Source: an uncultured Microcaldota archaeon
Lineage (GTDB): Archaea; Micrarchaeota; Micrarchaeia; Micrarchaeales; Micrarchaeaceae
Direction of reading: 5' to 3'
NCBI GenBank assembly: GCA_903884115.1
Contig: CAISDH010000033.1
Span: 1-64,000 of the forward strand
Length of the DNA stretch: 64,000 nucleotides
The position numbers and the translations under genes were made by a program. Under the pieces are notes generated by a model that saw only the letters and a program-made list of their open reading frames with translations, was not told the origin of the DNA and did not search any database. Of the stretch, positions 45,029 to 54,470 are shown piece after piece; the first letter of the stretch is position 1; each line of letters starts with the position of its first letter.

Positions 45029-46654
45029 CTAATCAGGACAACACTCGCCCCCGCCACAATAATAGTATCCATCTGGGCAGGAGTAGGAAGGTTCTACTGT
45101 AGTATAATATGAAGTATACTCTGTTGTGTATTCAGTCGTATATTCTGTAGTATATTCTGTGTAATACGTAGTATACTCTGTGGTATATTCGCTGGTGTGC
45201 TCTGTAGTGTACCCCGTTGTGTATTCTCCTGTGGTTGTCTCTCCATTTATTGTTGTCTGCGTTGTTGAATAGGAGTAACAATTACCGTCTGATCCCATAT
45301 ATTCTCCATCAGGACATGACTGAACAGACGTTGTTGACTCTGGCCAGCACTGCCCGTCACCTGCTAGGTAGTATCCACTCTGGCAAGTTTGTTCAGCCCC
45401 AATTGTGGTTGATGCAACAGGAGAGCAGAAACCGTCACTCCCTAGATAATAACCATCAGGACACGTGTCTCCTATGGTCGTTGTGATGTCTTGATAGCAG
45501 TAGCCATCACCTCCAATATAATAACCATCAGGACATGACTGTTGTATTGTAGTTGTGAAAGACGGATAGCAATAATCTCCATAAATAGAAAGTGTGCCGC
45601 CGTCAGGGCAAGCATCCAAATTCGATATGCACTCACCATTGTCGCACACATCCAGTCCGCTGCAGTAGTTACCTGAAGAACCGCATGCCGCATGACAGGC
45701 ACCATAGTTGTCTTGCACATATCCTGGGCTGCATGCGCCGCCTGTGTACGGTACGCACAGATTGTTTTGGCATACAGACGCCGAGTTGCAGTATGTGCCC
45801 GAGTCACCACATTGAGGGTAGCAGTTTCCGTCGACGCTCTGTACGTATCCCGAACTACACTGCCCATTATCGCCTATGCTTTGAGGCAAGGCAGGAAGCG
45901 TGTCCTGGATAGAGATTCCGCTAGGCCCCACTACATAGTCTTGCGTCACTGGCGCGTCCCCGTTGCTGATCACGGAGACGCTGTAATCTCCTTCAGGAAC
46001 CTGGACGGAAGCTATGCCATTCTGGTTGGCAGGGACCTCAACTGCATAACCAAGATCATCCTTGCTCACCAACAGCATCGAACTTTGGGCGAGAGGTATT
46101 CCGTACTGGTCCACGCCATTAGCTGCTGCAGTCACAAGCCCGGCAGTCTGCTCTGCCATTGACAGGCTCGTGCAGTCTACAAATTCCTCCCCAAGTAGTG
46201 TAGTGACCCTTATTCTATTGGCACCGTTCGTTGGGCCGCACGCAGTTCCAGAAGCATAGTTGAATCCAAAGCCAAGCAGGTCTATCGCTACTGATGTTGT
46301 ATCTGGTATGTCTCCGTTCACCATCATAAAGAGGTTTTCTTTTATCTTATCTTTTATTGTCTGCCCTAGGTGCTGGGAGTATCCATCCTGTGTGTATGTT
46401 TCATGGGTTACTGGCAGCGTCGTGTATTGCTCTGCGTAGTCGCCAAGCGGCACGCCAGAAGCGTAGACTGCTTTTGCCGCCAAAGGTGCGAGATTCAGAA
46501 GCGTTCCGACAGTTTCAGCCGCATTCTTGATTTTTGGCAAGTTGTTCAGAATAACCGTTGTAATCGGAGAGGCTTTCTGGTCGCTTATTTCTATATCGGG
46601 ATCCGCAGCCACACCAGAGAACGAGCCAGTCTGATTTCCTTCAAGTACCACCAT
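45029..46654 (-). CDS. Cys-rich secreted/surface repeat protein, 3' part of a probably frameshifted gene
   Basis: 541 aa; repeated CPDGYYxGxDGxCY units and a C-terminal TTEYTTEYTTEYT tract. Confidence 0.75.
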   Translation of the reverse strand: MVVLEGNQTGSFSGVAADPDIEISDQKASPITTVILNNLPKIKNAAETVGTLLNLAPLAAKAVYASGVPLGDYAEQYTTLPVTHETYTQDGYSQHLGQTIKDKIKENLFMMVNGDIPDTTSVAIDLLGFGFNYASGTACGPTNGANRIRVTTLLGEEFVDCTSLSMAEQTAGLVTAAANGVDQYGIPLAQSSMLLVSKDDLGYAVEVPANQNGIASVQVPEGDYSVSVISNGDAPVTQDYVVGPSGISIQDTLPALPQSIGDNGQCSSGYVQSVDGNCYPQCGDSGTYCNSASVCQNNLCVPYTGGACSPGYVQDNYGACHAACGSSGNYCSGLDVCDNGECISNLDACPDGGTLSIYGDYCYPSFTTTIQQSCPDGYYIGGDGYCYQDITTTIGDTCPDGYYLGSDGFCSPVASTTIGAEQTCQSGYYLAGDGQCWPESTTSVQSCPDGEYMGSDGNCYSYSTTQTTINGETTTGEYTTGYTTEHTSEYTTEYTTYYTEYTTEYTTEYTTEYTSYYTTVEPSYSCPDGYYYCGGGECCPD

Positions 46655-47223
46655 TTGAGGCTTGGTCCTATTTTGGGGTCGATTGTGAATAAGGCGCCTA
46701 GCCCATCCGAATCATTAATTGCTACGCCAACCACAAGACCGTTCAAAGGCATTCCGGTCTCCTGATCTATGAATTTCAAGACGGTTTGATTCCCCTTCGA
46801 AGTGTATGTTACCTCTCCACTAGAGTTGGTTACCGCAGCGGCGCTGAATGTGCCGTTCGCAGTGCTTATTGTTGTAGTATATCCTGTCGTGGTGCTGGTG
46901 TGGTGAATTACATTCAAAAAGAATCCTAAACCCAGAAAGAGGCCGAAAATAACTATTATTGTTCCTATGATTGTGGCGATGGGGGAACTCTTCTTTGCTG
47001 TGGATGCCCCCTGCATGCTCTGAGCCTGCTGCGCTGCAGGTTGAGCCTTAGCAGTCTGAATTATTGGTTGTCGAACCTGAGCGGGTTGCTGTATTGCCTG
47101 TTGCATCTGGACGGGCTGCTGTACTATTGGTTGTGCCTTGGCCTGCGGCGCATTAGCCTTTACGCCGCTGTTCTGCGCTTCTGTCTTGGTCTTCTTCGCG
47201 CTCTCTTTGGCCTGGCGTGCCAT
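46591..47223 (-). CDS. N-terminal part of the same surface protein (Gln-rich segment plus TM), ends by frameshift
   Basis: MARQAKESAKKTKTEAQNSG start, Q/A/P-rich stretch, TM IATIIGTIIVIFGLFLGLGFFLN, Ser/Thr ectodomain; leaves frame at a CCCC-AAAA run (46671-46678). Confidence 0.7.
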   Translation of the reverse strand: MARQAKESAKKTKTEAQNSGVKANAPQAKAQPIVQQPVQMQQAIQQPAQVRQPIIQTAKAQPAAQQAQSMQGASTAKKSSPIATIIGTIIVIFGLFLGLGFFLNVIHHTSTTTGYTTTISTANGTFSAAAVTNSSGEVTYTSKGNQTVLKFIDQETGMPLNGLVVGVAINDSDGLGALFTIDPKIGPSLKWWYLKEIRLARSLVWLRIPI

Positions 47224-47310
47224 GCAGTATAGTACAAAGGCCACTATTAAACGCCTTTCGCAAAGGTCTAAAAACTCGACCATTTAATCATTTAAACAAG
47301 GAATTTCACG

Positions 47311-48147
47311 TTGAATGTAATGAGCAACTCAAAAATACTCTCGTTCTCCCTGCTTGCCTTGCTCTTGCTAGCTGCTGTGGTGAAAGCTGACATCGCTCCG
47401 CCGATGATAAACGTAAACGTGACTTATGCTGGTATGCCAATAAACGGCACCTTCAACATGTCTGCGCTCATTTGCTCTAACACCTCCAATGTCAATACCT
47501 CGATTTCAATTCCGAATATTGCCCAGAGCTACGACGCAGCAAAAAAATGCTACTGGGTATTTTCCGAGGAACCTGGGGCAATGTGCGAAGACAGCGAATG
47601 CACACTCTACTACCTGCCTTCTGATACCTTTAAAGCAGTATTTTATCTGCCGGCTCTGAACAAAACATTTATTACGAATGAAATCAACGAGGGCGGGTAT
47701 GACACACAGTACAGCGCGAAGCTCTACTCGAACGGTTCTGCAACAATCACAACGTTCTCCAATCCCCCTTACAACCCCGTTTACAACCCGTACGGAGTAT
47801 ATGTGGTCTTTATGCTGGCCCTGCTTCTCACATTAGCTATAGAAGTGGCTGTGGCATTCCTATACCTGCGAGCCGTGAAGATCAAGAATAAGCGCAGGAT
47901 ACTCCTCTCGGTCGTGTTAGCCAACATCATATCCGTTCCGATACTGTGGTTCTTCTTCGTCTACTTCCTGGCTGTGTCCGGATTCGTTCTGGGCGAGATA
48001 TTCGCCGTTGTCTTTGAAGGTGGATTTGTCTACTGCCTCAACAAGAAGACGATAAAGCTGAAGCGTGCGATGACGATGTCTCTGGTCATGAACCTCTCAA
48101 GCCTGATACTTGGAGGGCTCATACTGCTGCTGAGTTCGCTGATATGA
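47311..48147 (+). CDS. Membrane protein with signal peptide and four TM helices, function unknown
   Basis: 278 aa; signal LSFSLLALLLLAAVVKADIAPP, N-glycosylation-rich ectodomain, C-terminal TM cluster. Confidence 0.75.
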   Translation: MNVMSNSKILSFSLLALLLLAAVVKADIAPPMINVNVTYAGMPINGTFNMSALICSNTSNVNTSISIPNIAQSYDAAKKCYWVFSEEPGAMCEDSECTLYYLPSDTFKAVFYLPALNKTFITNEINEGGYDTQYSAKLYSNGSATITTFSNPPYNPVYNPYGVYVVFMLALLLTLAIEVAVAFLYLRAVKIKNKRRILLSVVLANIISVPILWFFFVYFLAVSGFVLGEIFAVVFEGGFVYCLNKKTIKLKRAMTMSLVMNLSSLILGGLILLLSSLI

Positions 48148-48230
48148 ATGCTACGGAAGCCACGCTTCCATGAACTGCAGATGCAATACCTGTTATTAAG
48201 CTTAACGTACTCAATGCATAATGTGTTTGG

Positions 48231-49883
48231 ATGAAACACAACAGCATGCTTGTATCTGCCCTTGCATTCTTTGCAATCATGGCGTTCACCAACAGCACAT
48301 TCGCCCAAAACCTCAGCGTGAACCAGACCCTACTCGCATCTGCTTTCGGATACGCTCGGTGCAGGACAAACTTCACCAATAATTATATAGGCCAAATGGC
48401 GTCTGCAACGCCGTCATTAACATCGCTGAACTCGTATTCCTCGGCATTACAGGCCGACACTGCAAAACTGCATTCTATCGCAGCGGCAGGCAACGTCACA
48501 GCCTTCCAGAACTATGTCAGAGTCACCTTAGATCCTGAGCTGAATGTGATAGCAATGAATGTCAGTTCTACGCTAAAGTCGGCCGACCTTTCAGCGAACG
48601 TTACCGCAAGACTGAGGCAGAACTACAGCACAACAATTGCAAACTACAACTCGTGCAACATGCAGGCTGTAAAGGAATATGCGCAGCAGAAGCTGAAAAT
48701 GTTCAACAGCAGCATCACGGACTACAGGAACCAGGCTGACAATCTCGCTTCGAAAGGCCTCAATGCAAGCAGCCTGTATCAGATGCTGCAGAACGCGCAG
48801 ACGCAGATAATCTCGCCGTTCGCGGCTGCAATAAATTCCGCATCCAACGCATCGCAGATATCTGCCACGCTGAACACATACTGCCTGTTCGACGGTTGCA
48901 AGAACGGTACCAACTTCCACCTTGCCGCGCATTTCAGCCTGCAGTCGCTGACAGTACAGCTTAACTATATTACCGCGAACAAGAACCTCTCAAGTTCATC
49001 GCTCGCTCCTGCGATTGCCTTCCTGGCCAATGCATCATCGATACTCCAAGTGGTTGGCAACAAGGCATACGTAGACAGCCAGAGCGACAGCATATTCGGC
49101 AACCTGACTGCGGCGTCGAAGGCGATGCAGCAGGCAAGGAAGCAGGATGCATTCACAAGACTGAAGCAGAGCGCAGCGAAGGAGATTGCCAGCTACCAGC
49201 GTGTCATCGCGAATGCCCGGGCAAGCGTCAGCAAACTTCCCGAAGGTACAAACACAACGCAGATGGACCTGGTACTGTCCCAGGCGGAGGCGCAGATAAT
49301 CTCGCCGCTGCAAGCTGCGCTGAGTTCTTCAACAAACGCGACGCAGCTATCTGCCGTGTTCCAGAACTACTGTCTTGAGAACGGCTGCAAGAACGGTACC
49401 AACTTCCACCTCAGCGCGAAGCTGAAGCTGGATCAGGCTCAGGCATACTTGGGATACCTTGCACTCAAGGCTAACGCATCAAGTTATGTGCTGGTCAACC
49501 AGACTGCACTCTCGGCAGTGGAAGGATACTTTGGCAGCGCATCATCCCTGATAAGCGCAGCGGGATACTCACAGTTTACCCCTGCACAGATGTCACAGCT
49601 AGCCACGTATTTCAGCAACTTCACTGCTGCGCTGAAGAACACATTCACAGTGAACAGGAGTAGGCTTAACGCCGTGAATATCACACACATCAGCAACACC
49701 ATCAGCACGAATCCTGCGGCGGTGGCGAACGCGATAAAGAGGATAGCGTCCGTTGCGTCGAACGCGCTGATACACACGACATTTCCAATTAAAGTGAACG
49801 ACACGTCTGGCGGCACCTCCAGTGCAACTACGACTGTGCGGCCTTCTGCCTCTGTCGGAGGCAACGGTCAGACATCCCCGTGA
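48231..49883 (+). CDS. Secreted Ala/Ser/Asn-rich protein with internal duplication
   Basis: 550 aa; signal peptide; repeats YCLFDGCKNGTNFHLAAHFSLQS and YCLENGCKNGTNFHLSAKLKLDQ. Confidence 0.75.
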   Translation: MKHNSMLVSALAFFAIMAFTNSTFAQNLSVNQTLLASAFGYARCRTNFTNNYIGQMASATPSLTSLNSYSSALQADTAKLHSIAAAGNVTAFQNYVRVTLDPELNVIAMNVSSTLKSADLSANVTARLRQNYSTTIANYNSCNMQAVKEYAQQKLKMFNSSITDYRNQADNLASKGLNASSLYQMLQNAQTQIISPFAAAINSASNASQISATLNTYCLFDGCKNGTNFHLAAHFSLQSLTVQLNYITANKNLSSSSLAPAIAFLANASSILQVVGNKAYVDSQSDSIFGNLTAASKAMQQARKQDAFTRLKQSAAKEIASYQRVIANARASVSKLPEGTNTTQMDLVLSQAEAQIISPLQAALSSSTNATQLSAVFQNYCLENGCKNGTNFHLSAKLKLDQAQAYLGYLALKANASSYVLVNQTALSAVEGYFGSASSLISAAGYSQFTPAQMSQLATYFSNFTAALKNTFTVNRSRLNAVNITHISNTISTNPAAVANAIKRIASVASNALIHTTFPIKVNDTSGGTSSATTTVRPSASVGGNGQTSP

Positions 49884-49887
49884 TGGC

Positions 49888-50175
49888 ATGACAAATAAAA
49901 CAATATCTCTCGCCATTATTGCCTTGATAGTGATCGCGGCGCTCGCCTATTTCGCATACAAGGTGATTGCTCCGTCTTCATACGTCAACCAGGCTACGAT
50001 ACCACCTACGCAGAACAACACTGTGAGTCTCACAAATTCCTCTGCGCTCAACACCAACAGCGGCACAAACAACACTGCAAACGTATCGATATCCGACTCG
50101 ACGCTGAGTGGCAATGTCACCAGAGATCAGAACTACAGCCTCCTGAGCACAGGCAACATAATTTCCTCCCCCTGA
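49888..50175 (+). CDS. Small TM-anchored Asn/Thr/Ser-rich surface protein
   Basis: MTNKTISLAIIALIVIAALAYFAYKVIAPSSYVNQ start; 95 aa. Confidence 0.6.
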   Translation: MTNKTISLAIIALIVIAALAYFAYKVIAPSSYVNQATIPPTQNNTVSLTNSSALNTNSGTNNTANVSISDSTLSGNVTRDQNYSLLSTGNIISSP

Positions 50176-50192
50176 TTGCTGTTAAAGCAGAA

Positions 50193-50265
50193 TGGGGCTG
50201 CTGAGATTTGAACTCAGATTACTAGCGCCCGAGGCTAGCCGTCTGCCAGGTTAGCTTACAACCCC
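50193..50265 (-). tRNA. tRNA-Pro(CGG), no intron
   Basis: Reverse complement GGGGTTG..CAGCCCC acceptor, anticodon arm CTAGC-CTCGGGC-GCTAG, T-arm TGAG-TTCAAAT-CTCA. Confidence 0.9.
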
Positions 50266-50311
50266 CTATTTATATTTGCAGTGAGAATATCTGTTGTAAT
50301 AGTTTAAAAGC

Positions 50312-51268
50312 ATGCCGAAGGTGGCAGGTATGGACCAGAAAAGCCTTGATTTCGCTTACAAGTACCCCTTCTCAGATGAGGCAAAGGCGCTGATTTCCGA
50401 CATGGGTGAGAGCAAGCTCGAATACAGGTACCTGGAAGCAGGGAAGAAGCACATCAACGATGCGCTGAACAGCCACCTGCAATACTTGGCCACTGGCCTG
50501 ACAAGCGCCAAGACTGATTATCTCGTCACCTATCTATACTCTCGAATGCTGCTGAGCGCCACGAAGAACCGCCAGCTCATAAGCCAGTATTGCGCGGCAG
50601 AGGCTGCAAGATCCTCAGAGGCCCTATCAAGCTCTGACATAACAGAGATCGAAGCTGTTGTGAAAGAATTAGGAATACCGATGAACGTGCAGCCGTTCAG
50701 CAAAGAGCTTTCACTATCGATAAGGTTTGACGCATTCCTTGAACTATCACGTGATGCGAAAGGCTTCGAGCTCTCAAACCAGAAGCTCGGCAATGGATTC
50801 ATCTCTCTTGAGATGGGCAGGGCAATCGCTCTACTTGAGAAAGCTATATGCAGCAAGATGAGCAAAGGTCTGCCGATAAGCGCAGACCAGCTGCCAAAGG
50901 AGGTTCTTGAATACGCGAAAGGCATACGCCCTGCAGTTGACGCGGAGCAGAAGTCGCCGCGCTCCGGCGCATCGAGCTGGATAGAGAAACTGCTTGTCAC
51001 TCCGATACCTGACGTCAGGCACAGGACGGTCAACATGATACTGGCTCCGTACCTTGTCACTTCTCGCGGCATGAGTGTAGAGCAGGCAACGAAAGCCATA
51101 ACAGCGTACATTGAGAAGTGCAAGACGATAAATCCGAACACAAAAGTGACGGAGCGCTACATAGAATATCAGTGCGCGTATGCGAAGAAGAGAGGGCTGA
51201 AGCCGCTCTCGTTCGACAGGGCAAAGGACCTGCTCGGAGACGTGCTTGACCTGGAGAATGCAAAATGA
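50312..51268 (+). CDS. priL: DNA primase large subunit PriL
   Basis: 318 aa; RTVNMILAPYLVTSRGMSVEQATKAITAYIEKCKTINPNTKVTERYIEYQCAYAKKRGLKPLSF. Confidence 0.92.
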   Translation: MPKVAGMDQKSLDFAYKYPFSDEAKALISDMGESKLEYRYLEAGKKHINDALNSHLQYLATGLTSAKTDYLVTYLYSRMLLSATKNRQLISQYCAAEAARSSEALSSSDITEIEAVVKELGIPMNVQPFSKELSLSIRFDAFLELSRDAKGFELSNQKLGNGFISLEMGRAIALLEKAICSKMSKGLPISADQLPKEVLEYAKGIRPAVDAEQKSPRSGASSWIEKLLVTPIPDVRHRTVNMILAPYLVTSRGMSVEQATKAITAYIEKCKTINPNTKVTERYIEYQCAYAKKRGLKPLSFDRAKDLLGDVLDLENAK

Positions 51269-51278
51269 CGGTGGTATT

Positions 51279-51413
51279 ATGGACACGAAAAAACTGTGCC
51301 ATGTATGCAACATGATGGCAACGCAGACATGCAAGCTGTGCGGCAGGCCAATGTGCGACGCGCACGCAAATAAGCGCGGAATCTGCGTTTCGTGCATGCA
51401 TGGCAGGTCATGA
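51279..51413 (+). CDS. Small zinc-finger protein (44 aa)
   Basis: MDTKKLCHVCNMMATQTCKLCGRPMCDAHANKRGICVSCMHGRS; CxxC..CxxC..C..H..CxxC Zn ligands. Below the ORF-track size cutoff. Confidence 0.7.
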   Translation: MDTKKLCHVCNMMATQTCKLCGRPMCDAHANKRGICVSCMHGRS

Positions 51414-51448
51414 GCAAGGAATATATATCTTAATTTTCCATATATTGT

Positions 51449-51564
51449 TGCCAGACGGTAATAGGGACAGGGTACCGCCCAAACCCATTCCGAACTTGGA
51501 AGCTAAACCTGTCCACGATATGTGTGTACTGCCCTCGGGCGGGAAAGCATATTGCTGTTTGGCA
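51449..51564 (+). rRNA. 5S ribosomal RNA (stand-alone)
   Basis: TGCCAGACGG...GTACCGCCCAAACCCATTCCGAACTTGGAAGCTAAACCTGTCC...TACTGCCC...TGTTTGGCA; conserved CCCAxxCCGAAC and helix I TGCCAGAC/GTTTGGCA. Confidence 0.94.
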
Positions 51565-51593
51565 CTTCTGCTTATTCCTCTGAACGTCGGTCA

Positions 51594-52754
51594 TTATTTA
51601 GAATCTAGGATGTCCGATCTGTCCCTTGAGGCATCTATCGCATATCTGACAATGCTCTCTTCTACAGGAATCACATACTGATGTTCAAACATTTCCATTT
51701 TTCCTATCCTTATTGGAAGGCAGTATCTTGCCTGATTTTCTGATGCCTTTTTATCCAATGCAGTTGCGTTTATGATATCGTCCGTGCTTATTCCAGAAGG
51801 TATTTTTGTAGGCAAATGGAACTTGTCCAGCAACTTTTCCACTCTGTTTATATCTCCCAATGGGAATCCTGTTATCTTGTTTGCCATTCTTAGCGCCGGA
51901 AGCATGCCTATCGCAACGCAGTATCCATGCGGAATGGTATAGCTGCTCAGCATCTCAACAGCATGGCCTACAGTGTGCCCCAGATTAAGTATTCTTCTCA
52001 GCCCGTTCTCATAGGGATCTGCTTCTACAACTGTCCCTTTGATTCTGCAATTCGTTTCCGCCAGTTTGAACAAGACGTCATCTGTCATTTTCAAAACGTC
52101 TGCTGTATTCTGATCAAGATACCCAAAGAAAGCAGCATCCAATATTATTGCGTGCTTGACCGTCTCTGCCAACCCCCAAGAGTACTGTTTTGGCGGGAGC
52201 GTTTTCAGTGCAAGCGGATCGATGTACACAATCTCAGGTTGCTTGATTGCACCGAATAAGTTCTTGCCGTATTTCGTGTCTATGCCTGTCTTTCCTCCTA
52301 TTGAAGAATCTGCTTGTGCTACCAATGTTGTTGGTATTTGGATTAGGCGAACTCCTCTGTTGAAGCCTGCGGCGACAAAGCCTGCCAGATCCCCTACAAC
52401 TCCGCCGCCTAGCGCTATTATTGTCGTATCCCTTCCAAAACCACTGGCTGACAGCTCGTTTACAAGATATTCGAGAACTTCGAAGCTCTTAGACTGCTCT
52501 CCCGCGGGAAAGCCGATGCGCTTTGCCATGAAGCCGGCATCTTTGAGGTCCTTTTCTAGTGCAGTGCCGTAGATGGGTGACACGTTCGTGTCCGTTATGA
52601 TTGCAAATCTCTTTCCTAGGTTTCTTTCTTTCAAATCTTCCGGTATCTTGGATATAAGGCCATTCTCTATTACAATCGGATAAGACCTGTCCTCTTCGGT
52701 TCTCAAGTTTATTTCTAGCGTGGCTTGCCCATTGGATTTGCTTATTGCCACCAT
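51594..52754 (-). CDS. aroB: 3-dehydroquinate synthase
   Basis: 386 aa; IALGGGVVGDLAGFVAAGFNRGVRLIQIPTTLVAQADSSIGGKTGIDTKYGKNLFGAIKQP and NLGHTVGHAVE. Confidence 0.97.
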   Translation of the reverse strand: MVAISKSNGQATLEINLRTEEDRSYPIVIENGLISKIPEDLKERNLGKRFAIITDTNVSPIYGTALEKDLKDAGFMAKRIGFPAGEQSKSFEVLEYLVNELSASGFGRDTTIIALGGGVVGDLAGFVAAGFNRGVRLIQIPTTLVAQADSSIGGKTGIDTKYGKNLFGAIKQPEIVYIDPLALKTLPPKQYSWGLAETVKHAIILDAAFFGYLDQNTADVLKMTDDVLFKLAETNCRIKGTVVEADPYENGLRRILNLGHTVGHAVEMLSSYTIPHGYCVAIGMLPALRMANKITGFPLGDINRVEKLLDKFHLPTKIPSGISTDDIINATALDKKASENQARYCLPIRIGKMEMFEHQYVIPVEESIVRYAIDASRDRSDILDSK

Positions 52755-53882
52755 TCAATCACGGTGTGCGGCCAGCAGGTCGTGGGCCTCCCTAATAAGA
52801 CTCTCGGTAGTTTCCCATCCTATGCAAGCGTCTGTGACAGAGACTCCGTACTTCAGCCCCTTGAGCTCTTCGGGGTTCGCTGGGATGTCCTGCTTTCCCT
52901 CGCTGATATTGGATTCCAGCATCAATCCGATGATGCCTTTGTTCCCTTCCGCTATCTGTCCTATTACGTCGTCAAAGATCCCAGGCTGCCTCGTATGGTC
53001 CTTATTGGAATTTCCATGGCTGCAGTCAATCATCAGCCTGTCACTGAGCTCCTTCTTGCGTAACAGCGCCTGCGCCTTTCCAACGCTGACGCTGTCGTAA
53101 TTTGTGCCGCTGTCGCCTCCTCTGAGCACTATGTATGTGTCAGGGTTGCCTCTGGTCTTGACAACCGAAGGTATCCCGTACTGGTCCAAACCTATGAACC
53201 AGTGTCCCTGTTTTGATGAGATTACTGCATTTATTGCAGGTTCCACGTTGCCCGCGGTGTTGTTCTTGAATCCGATGGACATGGATGATGCTGCTGCCAA
53301 TTCGCGATATACCTGCGCTTCTGAGGTTCTGGCGCCTATGAATCCTGCCGATATAAGGTCTCCTATGTACTGTGGTATTGTTGTATCCAAAAACTCCGTA
53401 CCGGACGGGAGTCCCATATTGGCATTGTAAACCAACATCTGTCTAGCAAGGCTAAGCCCTTCATTTATCCTCTCTTCACCGTTAAGATACGGCTCGTAGA
53501 TCATACCTTTCCAGCCGACCGTTGTTCTGGGCTTTTCAAAATAAGTGCGCATCACTATCACGAACACATCCTTCACGCTTTCCGCCAAGCTATTCAGCAT
53601 GTTTGCATACTCTTCAGCTGCGTTTATGTCGTTTATGGAGCAAGGGCCCACTATCAGCATCTTCCTGTCGTCTTCGCCTCTGAGTATGGCTCTGATGGCG
53701 TTCCTGCTCTGCTCAACCGTTTCCTTCGCATCTTCTGTAAGGGGCATCTGCGTCTTGAGATAATAAGGGCTCATAAGCGGACTGTAGCTGATGACGTTAG
53801 TGTCTTCAATTTGATGGGCATTGTGTTGATTTGACATTGTATCACATATAGTGGGATTGATCAATTCATTCAAGGAATCCAA
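52755..53882 (-). CDS. 3-deoxy-7-phosphoheptulonate synthase (AroG/AroF-type class I)
   Basis: 375 aa; RKMLIVGPCSINDINAAEEYANML, VIVMRTYFEKPRTTVGWKGMIYEPYLNGEERINEGL, LMIDCSHGNSNKDHTRQP, VSVTDACIGWE. Confidence 0.97.
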   Translation of the reverse strand: MDSLNELINPTICDTMSNQHNAHQIEDTNVISYSPLMSPYYLKTQMPLTEDAKETVEQSRNAIRAILRGEDDRKMLIVGPCSINDINAAEEYANMLNSLAESVKDVFVIVMRTYFEKPRTTVGWKGMIYEPYLNGEERINEGLSLARQMLVYNANMGLPSGTEFLDTTIPQYIGDLISAGFIGARTSEAQVYRELAAASSMSIGFKNNTAGNVEPAINAVISSKQGHWFIGLDQYGIPSVVKTRGNPDTYIVLRGGDSGTNYDSVSVGKAQALLRKKELSDRLMIDCSHGNSNKDHTRQPGIFDDVIGQIAEGNKGIIGLMLESNISEGKQDIPANPEELKGLKYGVSVTDACIGWETTESLIREAHDLLAAHRD

Positions 53883-54042
53883 CAGAATCCGGTTCTGACT
53901 TTTCTATAGGAATCCTTACCTAGCAGAGGCCGTGTCTAGATATTTAATGCTTTTGTCCCAGTTTTCCGCAAAACTGGCAAGTGATGCAAAGCCATATATA
54001 TCTTCGACACATGATATTCTTACTTAACGAACAGCGTTTTTT

Positions 54043-54468
54043 ATGGCTGGAAAAGAGCTAGATAATAAGCTAGTTATAGCAGTAAGAATACGAGGCAGAG
54101 TCAATGTGCGCTGGGACACTGCCGAGACTTTGGACAGGCTGAGGCTTGACAAGCCAAACGCATGCGCCCTCATAAAGGTCAACGAATCATACATGGGTAT
54201 GTTGAAGAAGTGCAATAACTACATAGAGTATGGGGAAGTGGACAGCAAGACGCTCGAGAAGCTGCTCAGCAAGCACGCCAGCGGCGTAGATGCCAAGGCT
54301 GTGCTGGATGGCAGCTATCCTCTGAAGGATCTCAGGAAAGTCATGCCTTTCATGCTCCACGGCCCGACTCACGGCTATAGGAAGAGCACAAAGAAAGGCG
54401 TTGCGCAGGGCGGCTCTCTGGGCTATGCAGGTGTCAAAGTGAACGAGCTAATAAATCGCATGGTGTGA
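54043..54468 (+). CDS. rpl30: Ribosomal protein L30 (uL30)
   Basis: 141 aa; VIAVRIRGRVNVRWDTAETLDRLRLDKPNACALIKVNESYMGMLKKCNNYIEYGEV. Confidence 0.95.
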   Translation: MAGKELDNKLVIAVRIRGRVNVRWDTAETLDRLRLDKPNACALIKVNESYMGMLKKCNNYIEYGEVDSKTLEKLLSKHASGVDAKAVLDGSYPLKDLRKVMPFMLHGPTHGYRKSTKKGVAQGGSLGYAGVKVNELINRMV

Positions 54469-54470
54469 TC

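Noticed and set aside
45090-45240. Short tandem repeats that could be mistaken for a CRISPR array
   Set aside because: Repeat units are a few codons (TTEY) inside an open reading frame, with no unique spacers and no cas genes nearby.
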